A stretch of 64,000 nt of DNA from Balaenoptera acutorostrata (lineage: Eukaryota; Chordata; Mammalia; Artiodactyla; Balaenopteridae). The position numbers and the translations under genes are program-made. The DNA is taken from NCBI RefSeq assembly GCF_949987535.1, contig NC_080064.1:43791937-43855936 (forward strand). Reading direction: 5' to 3'. Shown piece by piece: positions 41,701 to 53,700 of this stretch; the first letter of the stretch is position 1, and each line of letters begins with the position of its first letter. Under the pieces are notes generated by a model. It saw only the letters and a list, made by a program, of their open reading frames with translations. It did no database searches and was not told where the DNA came from.

Positions 41701-44700
41701 GCAACGAGAGGCTGCGATAGTGAGAGGCCCGCGCACCGCGATGAAGAGTGGCCCCCGCTTGCCACAACTAGAGAAAGCCCTCGCACAGAAACGAAGACCC
41801 AACACAGCCAAAAATTAAATAAATAAAGTGAAATTCTTTAAAAAAAAAAAAAAATTAAAAAAAACAAAACCAAAAACCAGAAACCTTTTCTGACTCACAT
41901 CCCCCTTCACCTTCAGCTACCACTCAGTGGTCTTTTTCCAAAGAGCAAAAATCCTTGAAAGGCCTATGTACACTTGGTGTCTCCAGTTTCTCTTCTCCCA
42001 CTCTTAGCAGGCTTTCATCCCCACTACTCCACCAAAACAGGTCACATCAAGGTTACCAATGAACTCCCTACTGCTAGATCCAGTGGTCAAGTCTCAGTCC
42101 TCATATAGACCAAGCAGCAGCATTGGACACAGTTATCTCTTCTCCCTCTGGAAAACTCTCTCTCTGTTTGGCTGCAAAGGCCCCACACATTTCCTTTTCA
42201 GTTGCTCTTTTTCAGTCTCCTTTGTGATTCTTCCTCAACTCCACAACATCTTCGTATGGGAATGTCTCTGGTCTCTGTCGTTAGAATGTTTCTATCTTCA
42301 CTCCTTCCCTTGTTGATCTTGTTGGCTTCTTTTAAATACCACCTCTATGCTAATGACTTGTTAATTTATATCTCCAGCCAGGGCCTCTGCCCTGACCTGC
42401 AGATTCATTTATCCAACAGCCTGTTCTGTATCTCTACTTGGTTATCTAATAGGCATCTAAAACTTAGCATAACCAAAACTCAGTCCCCAATTGTCTCCCC
42501 AAATCCTGCTTTCCCTGAAGTCTTCCATATCTCAGTCAGAATCATCGTCAACCTTCCGGTTGCTTAGCCCAAACATTTGGGATCATCCTTAATTCCTCCC
42601 CTTCCTTCTCTCCCACATCCAATTCACCTGCAAATCCTGTTAACAATATTTTCAGTGTATACACACTCTCACTACCACCCCAGACCACTTTCACTACCAC
42701 CACTGCTACTCTCCTTCTTCAAGCAACCATCATTCCCAGCCTGGATTATTACAAATCCTAACTGATCCTCCCGGCTTCTGCCCTTTGTCGGTTTATAATT
42801 TATTCTTGAAATAGACATAAGTCTGCCTCAGAGCAATCCTGTTAAATATTAAAATGTGAGACACTAAAATGTTCTGGAATTAGTAATGATGGTTGCACAA
42901 TATTGTGAATACTAAAACTCACTGAACCGTATACTTTAAAAGGGTGAATTTTATGATATATGAATTATATCTCAATTTTTTAAATGCTATTAAGTGCAAC
43001 ATGGATTGGGTCCTGAAACAGTAAAAGAACATTAGTTGAAAAACTAGTGAAATACAGATAAAGTCTATAGCTTAGTTAATAAAACTGTACCAATTTTAAT
43101 TTCTTACTTTTGACAAATGCACCATGGTTATATAAGATGTTAATCTTAGGGAAACTGGGTGAAGGATATATGGGAACTCTCTGTACTATCACTGGAAATT
43201 TTCTATAAATCTAAAATTATCAAAGAATAAAGTTTATTTTAAAAAATATAAGTCAGATCATGTAATTCCACTGCTCAAAACCCTCCCATCTCATCCTGAG
43301 TAAAACCCAAAGCCTTCAAAGATTTTTTTGAGGAAACTCCATACTGTTTTCCACAGTGGCTGCACCATTTTACATTCCCACCAACAGTGTACAAGGGCTC
43401 CAATTTCTCCAGTCTTTGTCAACACTTATTATCTTTTTAATTTTATAATAGCCACCCTAACAGGTATGAGGAAATAGCTCCTGGTTTTGATTTGCATTTC
43501 CTTAATGATTAGTGATGCTGAGCATTCTTCATATACTTGTTGGCCCCTTTGTAGGTTTCTTTGGAGAAATGTCTATTCAAGTCCTTTGATAGACCTACCA
43601 TATGATCCAGCAATTCTACTTCTGGGTATGTACCCATAAGAATTGAAATAAGAACCTCAAAGAGATATATGCAATCCCATGTTCACTGCAGCATTATTCA
43701 TAATAGCTGAGATATGGAAACAACCCAAATGTCCATTGATAGATGAATGGATAAAGAAAATGTGGTATAAACATACAATGGAATATTATTCAGCCTTAAA
43801 AAAGGAAATTCTGCCACTTGTAACAACATGGATGAACCTGGAAGACATCAACCTAAGTGAAATAAGCCAATCACAGAAGGACAAATACTGCATGATTCTA
43901 TTTATATGAGATATCTAAAATAGTCAAATAAAAGCAGAAAATAGAACAGTGGTTTCCAGGGGCTGAGGGGAGGGGAAATGAGGAGTCGATCAATTGGTAT
44001 AAAGTTTCAGTTACACAAGATGCAAGTTCGGACTTCCCTGGTGGTGCAGTGGCTAAGAATCTGCCTGCCAATGCAGGTCTGGGAAGATCCCACATGCCAC
44101 GGAGCAACGAAGCCCATGGGCCACAACTACTGAGCCAGCACTCTAGAGCCCGCGAGCCACAACTACTGAGCCCACGTGCCACAACTACTGAAGCCCGCGC
44201 ACCTAGAGCCCGTGCTCCGCAACAAGAGAAGCCACTGCAATGAGAAGCCCTCACACCGCAACTAGAGAAAGCCTGCGTGCAGCAATGAAGACCCAACGCA
44301 GCCAAAAATAAAATAAAATATTTTAAAAAAAGATGCAGTTCTAGAGATCTGCTGTACAACATAGTGCCTATAGTTAAAAAAAACTGTACCGTGCACTTAA
44401 GAATTTGTTAAGAGGGTAAACCTCACGTTAACAGTTCTTACTACTAAAAAAAAGAAGAGGGGGTGAGGGGACAGAAGGAAACTTTTGGAGTTGATAAAAA
44501 AGTCTATTATCTTGATTGTGGTGATGGTTTCACAGGTATATGCATGTGTCCAAACCCATCAAATTATATACATTAAATATGTATAGTGTTTTGTATATCA
44601 ATTATACTTTTTGGGTTAGAAAAACCGAAAGTCTTTACAAAGGCCTCCAAGGCCCTACACAATCTGGCCCTCCCACTAACTCCAGCCTCATCTCTGACCA

Positions 44701-47700
44701 CTCCCCTGCTCCAGCCCCACTGGGCTCCTACTATCCCTGGAATGTCCCAGGCATACCCCTGCCTCAGGGCTTCTGCACTTGCCTTTCCTTCTGCCTGGAA
44801 TCCTCTTCCTCCAAATATCCCACACCTCCTTCAGGATTTTATTGAAAAGTGTCCTGCTCAGTGAAGTTCACCATGACCACCTTGATTAAATTTATAAACA
44901 GCCCTCCTATCCTATCCGATCCTATCCCCCTTATCCTGCTATATTTTCCTCCAGAGTGCTTATCATCACAGAACATACTGTGTATTTACTTATTTATTGC
45001 CAGTCTCCCACTTAAATCTAGGGGAATGTGGGATAAGGAATTCCATTTGTTACTTTCACTGCTGTGTCTGTAGCACCTAGAACAATGCCTGGTGCACACA
45101 ATGTAAATATTGCTAAATGAATGAGTAAATAAATGAACAAATGTATAGAAGTTTGTTGTGGCTGGAATGGCTACAGCACACAGGATGTGGAGCAGAGGCA
45201 GGAGCTGTGGCTGGGAGATAAGGGAGGAGTCCAGTCATCTCACAGAAAGACCATCGTACAAAACACATGGCAACTCACCCTATCCCTTAAAGTCTGCCCC
45301 CATCTCAGCCTATGTCGACACCCCCCCTGGTTGGAATGTCTCTATTACACCCTCCTCTCTTGCCTTACCCTGCAATGCCCCCCACCTTCCTCCCAGAGGC
45401 CTTTCTTACCCACTCTACCCAATACTGAACTCTTTCTTCTTGGCGTTCTACTGCATTCACTCAGCACCACACATCTGAGCTCTTTATGGTTTTCTGAATC
45501 GTTTTCTATCCCCAGCTAAGCAGCATGTGCCATCAGGGCAGGGCTCTGCCAAAGGGGTCAGCCATCAACCACTGCGGACTCAGCTCAAGACTCAGAGAAA
45601 GAATTCGGGTGGATGTTCCTCAGCTCCTAAAAAGGATGCAGAGTCTAGCTCAGATCACATTCAGACTCCCAGTTGCCACAAATCACCCCTTGAGAGTATC
45701 AGAGTTATTAGGAATAAAGGCTACCAATTAAGGATCATTTACTATGTACCAGCCACTAGGCTAAGGATTAGCTTGTATTATTCTCTCAACAACGCCATGT
45801 GGTTATTACTAAATTATCTTTATTTTAGAAAGAAGAAAGTGAAGTATAGGGAAATAATGGGACTTGGTGACAACAAGGTGACAGTGGCAGAAGTGGGTTT
45901 GGAGCATAGGTTTGGCTCACTCCAAAGGCTGCGCTCCTGACAACGTGCTGCATTGCTTCTTGAACATACAAATAATTTCAGGGTTGTCAGCACACTGCCA
46001 CTGAGTCAAAAACTGAGATCAGCCTGGACCACAGAGCTGGATGAATGAGACGGAGGGCCTCTGAGGTTGTTATTACATGCTAGAGCCAACTTTCATTACC
46101 ATAAAGCCACCTCCTCCACGGAGCCCTTTCTGGTGCTCTCAAGCTTAGAGGGAGCACTCCCTCTCTGAACTCCTCTAAACTTCCTGTACCTCTCTCAAGG
46201 CATCATTCATATCTGTAGCATCGTCGCTATTTGCGTACATGCTATATCTCTCTTACTACGTGAGCGCCCCCTTAGAGGTAGGGATGTTGTCTCACCAATC
46301 CCTGCAGAGCCTACCACACTCAGGCACAAAATGGGTCCTTGAAAGCAACTGTGATTTTGCTCCTGTCTTTTCTTTTGCTTGTAAAGATCTTCCCCAACAT
46401 TAACCTGAAATACTCTTACTCATTTGCCAACACCCAGTTCAAATGCCCCCTCTTTTGTGAAGCGGAAAATAACTTTTCTCGGTAGAGGTAGCAGCTCCTT
46501 TCCCTGTGTTCCCACAGCACTTTCTTCATCCCTTTATATCACTTATGTTGTATTGTAGCTGTTTATTTGCCCTATGACGACAGTGCCTGGCACCTAATGG
46601 GCATGTGACACATGTTTATTGAATGAATGAATGTGCAAATTTCTTTTTCCCCCACACCAATTTGGGTGGAGGGAAGGCAGTGGTGGCCCCAAAGTGTGGA
46701 GGCCCCTTGAAAAGCCAATCAGGATTGCTGGTTAATTTATCTGCAAATTACAAAGGCAGACTATGCCGGCATTCTGATTTGACCTCCCATAGTCTTTGTT
46801 GTGATTTTAAAAATCAGATTAAACCTCCCCAGCAGCTGGTTCCTACCGGCTTTGGGAAGATGAAAGTGTCAACATGTCTCTGCAGCCACACCAGGAAACT
46901 TGCTGCCTAGAAAAATCAATTCTGAATATTGTTAAGAGCTAAGTACAGGATGTTGTACTCAGCAAGTGTTTCCATATTCCTGGAGCCACAGGGACCTGTC
47001 GCAGCCCTCATGTTCCTGTTCAGCCTCTGGCCTCTTCTGTGCTGCCCATCAGTCTCTCTGGGTCCCCATTATGTTCTGGTGGCCCGATTTCAACTTCCTG
47101 AAGGTGGCATAAGGAGTTTTGGAATGAATCCTTAGTAAGTCCTATCTCTCTCTGGACCTCAGCCTCCTCATGTCTAAAATGAGACTGAGATGTGACAAGC
47201 TCTAAGCTCATAGGCTTGTTGGCACCTAAGAAGATGACAGGCATTCTCAGCAGGTAGTCTTAGCCTAAGACACAGACAGTACCTGTTTCAGGGAGTTAGC
47301 AGAGGGGGCTATCATTAGAGAAGAGAGAACCTGAGTTAGAACCTTGAAAAATGGGGAGAATTTAATTTTTATTTATTTATTTATTTTTGGCTGTGTTGGG
47401 TCTTCGTTTCTGTGCGAGGGCTTTCTCTAGTTGCGGCAAGCTGGGGCCACTCTTCATCGCGGTGCGCGGGCCTCTCACCATCGCGGTCTCTCTCACTGCG
47501 GAGCACAGGCTCCAGACGCACAGGCTCAGTAGTTGTGGCTCACGGGCCCAGTTGCTCTGCGGCATGTGGGATCCTCCCAGACCAGGGCCAGAACCCGCGT
47601 CCCCTGCATTAGCAGGCAGACTCCCAACCACTGCGCCGCCAGGGAAGCCCGGGGAGAATTTATATTCGATCATTTCCATGTTATTAATGGATGCTGTGGT

Positions 47701-50700
47701 AGTCAGAATAATGGTCCCCCAAAGATATCCATGTCTTAATCCCCAGAACCTATGAATATGTTACCTTGCGTGGCAAAAGGGACTTTGCAAATGTGATTAA
47801 ATTAAGGTTTTGAGATGGGAAGATTATTATCCTGGATCACTCAGAAGAGCCCAAGGTAATCATATGGGTCCTTACCAGAGAAAGGCAGGAAGGTCAGAGA
47901 GAGAGAGAAGTTGACAGAATTTGCACCGCTGGCTTTGAAGATGGAGGAAGGGGCCCTGAGCAAAGGCATGCAGGCAGCCTCTAGCAGCTGGAAAAGGCAA
48001 GTTAATGGATTCTCCCCTTGCCCCCAGAAGGAACACAAATCTGCCAACACCTTGATTTTTAACCCAGTGACATCCGTTTTGAACTTCTGACCTCCAGATC
48101 TATAAGATAATAAATACATGCTGTTTTAAGCCACCAAATTTATGGTAATGGGTCAGAGAGGCAATAGGAAACAAATGCAGTTGCCCATTAAACAGCTGAC
48201 CAATCATGTATAATAATCCATTATTATATATTCTTAAATATACAAGGGAAAAGTCATTCTCTCTTGATGTCCCAGTTTGCTTCCCTTAACAGAACAAGAG
48301 AATTATGTTACTCATTTTACTTCACTTTTGGAGCTCAGAGGTAAATTCATTCTCACCAGTTCCTGGAGAGCAGAGAATGTGTCATATTCATATTAACTTC
48401 TCTAGCCCCACTGTCTGGCATAGTAAATATTTGTTAAATGACTGCTCAAGAGTCACAATCCTCCTTAGTCTGGGTTTCTGGTATATCCTTTCCCCACATT
48501 CCTAAGCTCCATTACATTTTATTATACTCTTATATTGTTGGTCCTAAGATATAGGTCTTTGACATTCCCAGATTTGATATTCACGTTTTAATATTTATAA
48601 GTGATTCCAAAGCCATGTGGTAACCTAAATGTCATCGAGGCAGCTATGTGGGTGGTTGGCTAGTGAGTGAAAGAAACTAGCTGACTAACAACAGCCTATC
48701 TCACCCTAGTCTTATTGTTCTCAGCTCCTGGTTATGTAGGGAGTCACTCTCAACACTATGGAATTTAGGATTTCCACAAAACCCCCTAAGACTCCTCCTA
48801 TTTTTCCCAGATTTCATCATTCTGCCCAACCTCTCTTTGGAGCGAATGCTTACTTCTATTTCTTTAATTATAAAAAGAGCTGTTGGAGGAGGACCCTCCT
48901 TTCCCCCTCCATGAAGAAGACTGTCCATGGAGATCGAGGCTTCTACTGTAGACCTAGGTGGAATGTTTCAAGCCTTAAGCATTAGTAAGTCTGGGCCACA
49001 TGGACTTTGACCCTGGGTGCATGTTGTAGCAGCTAGTGGCAGCTAGCCACTCATGTCGGCCTGTGATTGGGTCTGTATGTCTATCTGACTTCAGAGTGAA
49101 GTATTAGCCAGCTCCAATTCCCTGAAGACTTGGGCCATGTGCTTCTTCCTAGTTTTATCACTAAGAAGGCTGTCACATTACTCCGCATCTCTCTGACTCT
49201 TGTATCTATCTCTCAACTGGTTCCAGACTTAAGGGGTGAAGACAAGGAGTATCATTTCTTGATCGCCCTAGAACTTTAATGAAAACTACTATTTGTTTAG
49301 TGTTTACTCCATGCCAAGGACTATGCAGGTGCTTTATACACATTATCTTTTCAAAATCATCATCAAAGGGAATTCCCTGGCAGTCCAATGGTTAGGACTC
49401 CACGCTTTCACTGCCAGGGGCCTGGGTTCAATCCCTGGTCAGATACGGAGATCCCACAAGCCGCACGGTGTGGCCAAAAAAAAAAAAAAAATCATCACCA
49501 GTACAACAAAACAAGTAGAATAATGGAGGTACTTGCAAGCACCGTAGTGACTGAGGGTTTCAGAAGAGGGAGTTGCAGAGAAAGAAAGAGGATGGAGAAC
49601 AGCAATACCAGGACAAGCCCAGGAGTGAGGACAGTGGCCTTTAAATCCTTCACAAAACACAGAGTTCTCAAACTCTCGATAGAAAAATGTTAGGCCAGCC
49701 AGTCCATTCCCCAGTCTCTATACAAGTAACCCCGGACCCATGAGACACTCCGATATTTAAAGTCTTCTTGACAAGAAGGTCACCAAAAAAAGCCTCACTG
49801 GTGGGAGCGAGAAGGAGGACATTCTGTCCTTCCACAGTGGAGGCCCCTGCCACCACGTCCCCTGACAGAGACCAGGCCTGGAGTGAGCTGGTGTGGTGAA
49901 GGTCATCAGCCTTTTAAACTGTGAATAGAATTGAGCCTGAACCCAGCTGCATGCGGGGGATGAGACCTAAGTCACAGTTCAGCGATTCCTGAGCTCTGTG
50001 TCTCATTGCTTGAGTTTGAAACAAGTCTATTTTTTTTTCCTTCATGGCCCTTACCACAGATGAAATTAGATATTTTTCACCCATGTACTTAGTATCTATC
50101 TCTCCTGCTACAGCGTTAACTCCAGGAGAGCAGGAAGGGTGTTTCCCCACTGCTAGCACAATGCCTGGCACAGAGGGAGTATCAGATGAATGTCTACTGA
50201 ATGAATAAAAGAATGAAGTTTACTGTTTGGCTCTGCACAAGTAACTTGACATCTCTGGGCTCAACCATCCATTCTTTAAGGAGATAACTACCTCCCTGGG
50301 TCAGAGGGAAGGTGGGAAGACACAAAGAATGATTTAAAGCACGTACAGGAAGAATTCACATGGTTGACAATATCCATAGTCCTTCTGATCTACTCAAAAC
50401 TTCATAGTTCTCCTTGGGCTTTCCTTTCCATATCCTTCCCTTGAATTTCACAACATCCCATGAGGCAAGAAGAACAAGGATTATTTTCTCCTTTTGATAG
50501 TTGGGGAAATAGGTCCAAATAGGTCCATGGAGGGGAGGGGTTATTCCAGATCACACAACGACTGAACTTCAGGGCGAGCCAGGACTGGAATGCAGGACTC
50601 CACAGTGGTGGGTCAGCTCAGTCATCCCACAGACCCCCGGATCCTTCCCTTGGCCAGCACCAGACCCAATAGCCCCTGCAATGGGCCCCACATGGAGGTA

Positions 50701-53700
50701 GTGGAAGGCTCTCTCCCACTCTTCTCTTCCCACATGCCTCCAGGAGTTGCTTGGCAACAAGCACCCAAGCAGTAAGTGGCCTCTAGTCAAGTGTGTTGCT
50801 GTGGAGTTACCAATTCTCCCTCCCTCCACACCTGTGCATGCTCTCACTCTCTATTAATGAGATTTGTCCCCTACCCTCACCACCTCACTAAAATTCTCTT
50901 CTCTATTCCACAATAATTAACCTCTCTGGACACAGAAGAGACTCTCAGGGACCTATATGGCAAGGGACCCCAGGGAACAAGGCACTACCAATACCCTCAT
51001 GATCCCCCAGAGATGACAGAAACTCCTTTTGTGAATGGTCCTGCTCAGTGATGCTCCTTCTTCCCTCTCCAGCTTCCACCCTGACAATGGCTTTTTTGAA
51101 ATCCCCTGGGAGAGATCAAATGAGCTTGAAAAATTTATTTGAACACTTCATACAGTGCTAGTGAATCCCTGGATGCTGTTCCAGCACTTCTGGAATCACA
51201 GGTGGGAAACATTGTGAGGGAACCCAGTTACCATTTGCATGAAGATCAGGAGGAGAGAAAGGACAGAACCTAACATTTATTATATTCCTACTATGTGCCA
51301 GGCACAATACTATGTTATCATGTAGCCCCTCCCTCAACAAACCTTTGAGACCTTTACAGTTGAGAATATTATCTATTCATAGAAGTGAAATGACTTACCA
51401 AAGCTCACACAACTTTAAAAAATCACAGAACTCTCAGAGAAGTAAATATGTATAAATAGATATGTATAAGAAGATACGTGTCCCTCCCTCTCCCTACACA
51501 ATTAATTAATCATCAAATTCTGTAAATTTTAATCTTAATTCTCTCTCCTCATTTCCATCACTTATGTCATTTTATCACTTTCTCAGTGTTATGTACTGAA
51601 TGTTTGTGTCCTCCCAAAATTCATGTGTTGATGCCCTAACCCCCAGTGTGGTTATATTTGGAAATGGGGACTTGAAGGAAGTAACTGAGGTTAATTGAGG
51701 TCATAAGGGTGGGGCCCTGATCTGATGGGATTAGTGTTCTTGGAAGAAGAGACTCCAGAGTGCTCACTCACTCCTCTCCAGTGTGAGCACCAAGGAAAGG
51801 AAGTGTGAGCACACAGCAAGAAGCCAGCCATATGCAACCCAATGGGAGAGCTCTCACCAGACATCAACACCTGCTGGCACCTTGATCTTGGACTTCCAGT
51901 CTCCAGAACCGTGAGAAAATTAATGTCTGTTGTTTAAGCCAACTAGTCTGTGCTATTTTATTATGGTAGCCTGAGCAGACTAATACATTTAGTTCAGGCC
52001 CTTAAACTTACCCAAACCACTAGTTTCTTTGCCTCATATCCATCTACCCTCCCAAACTGAAGCCAGAAATTTTTCTAAAATGAAAATCTGACTTTGTTAA
52101 AACCCTTCTATGGTCCCCAATGCCCATGGTAGTAGTCTCCAAATTCATACCCCTGTAAGAAAAATGTAGGCACAGCACTCACAGTATTTGTATATTTACT
52201 TAGATTACATATACATATATATTACACCTACTTCTGTATACAAACGATATTAAAATACATTAAAATGACAAATAATATTTAAATGTTTACATTTTAATGC
52301 ATATATGAACAGTACAGAAAATTTTTAATTTTTGCTATAGAAAAGCATGCATGCACACACACACACACACGCACAAAACCCTTTGTTAACTTTTTTTTTA
52401 GCAAAAGCAGTGTGATTGACTATGTCAGATCTAATTAGATTGTCATTGATTTTACCTCAAAACATGGCTGACAATGAACTTGTGCTAGGTGTCAGTCTAG
52501 CCATTTTCTGTGCTCACTTAGGCTTACTATAATTAATATAGTCTTCAATCAGAGGTTTCTTGGTAGGACTCTTTTAAATCCACATATCCATCATGGGGGT
52601 TCATTTAGTTAAAATGAGGTAGTACAATCAATATATCCACTTAACTAAGCACAGGAAAAGTGCAAAAGCTCACAATGGGCTGAAAATGAATAAAGGAGTG
52701 AGGGAGCCACTACTGCCAACCCCTTAAAGGGCAGAGTATTTCCTCCCACCTGAAGATTTTTTGAGTGTAGGATCTGTGAGCACCAAATGTGGAGATCAAA
52801 TGAAGATATCCATGTCAATCCATATGGTAAATATTAGTAAACATTTATTTTATATACAAAGACAAGAATAAACTCTAGTAAGTTTCTTCAGTGCCCTAAG
52901 GAATAATCAGACATGTACCCTCTGGCCCATTTCAAAAACCTTCTATTTGTTGTCCAAGGTCTCCCTGACTCCCAAGCCACCACCTGACAGCCTCTCCAGC
53001 AAATTTCTCTCTCAGCATCCCCTCCCTGCTCTTTCACAGCCTTGCTCCATTTTCACTGTATTGCTCACCATGCCCCAAATATCCTTTGCTTTCAGCCCCC
53101 TCTGTGCACTGGCTGCAGGGAGGATGTCAGACTACATAAATGGAAGCATTGGGCACAGAACAGGTACTTAATAAATGCTTATTGATTCCCACCATGAGGT
53201 AGTTAAACTAGATCAGTGGTTCTTCAATTTTAGCTAACCTCAAAACCACCTGGGAGACTTGTTATAACACAGATTGTTGGGCTGTACCCCAGAGTTTCTG
53301 ATTCTTTGGGTCTGAGGAGGGACCTGAGATTATGCATTTCTAACAAATTCCCAGTGATACTGACGTTGCTGATCTGGAGACCACACTTCTAGAACCAATG
53401 AACTAAATGGAATGTGTAGCTTCTTGCATTTCTAATGGTTTGATTCCTCAGTGCTTTTAATAGAGACTAAATAAACAAAATGAACTTTTATCTCTATATA
53501 AAATAATACTTAACATGATCACAAATGAAAATATGGGCTCTATAAAACCTAATGTGCACAGTGTAGAGAAAAGAGCACATACTTTAGAATCAGAAGATTT
53601 GAGTTGGAATCCCAATTTGTAGCTGCGTGGTCAACCTAAGGCAAATTAATTACTCTCTGAATATCTGTCCCATGGGGTTGATTGTGAGATAGTATTAACA

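Larger units (their letters stand above)
40030..45130 (+). repeat. Long L2 LINE with endonuclease and RT regions, interrupted three times
   Basis: An ancient L2 element running from the endonuclease region to the 3' tail. At about 40335-40350 the frame reads DVIETWLS, matching the ETWL motif of L2/CR1-type AP endonucleases. At about 40605-40620 it reads LGDFI, matching GDFN. The RT region follows (agatccagtggtcaagtctc; tgactt gttaatttatatctccag), then the thumb/3' part (42350-42850, 43245-43320) and the classic L2 tail (44640-45130: ccaaggccctacacaatctg; tgcacttgcctttccttctg). It is interrupted by a SINE at 41551-41865, an L1-like 3' block at about 42850-43245 and an L1 at 43322-44627. Without these, roughly 3 kb of L2 remains, unusually complete. 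Many stops; no function expected. Confidence 0.85.

Noticed and set aside
45527..45940. 137-residue plus-strand open frame
   Set aside because: It overlaps a minus-strand MIR at its 3' half and is unlike any protein I know.
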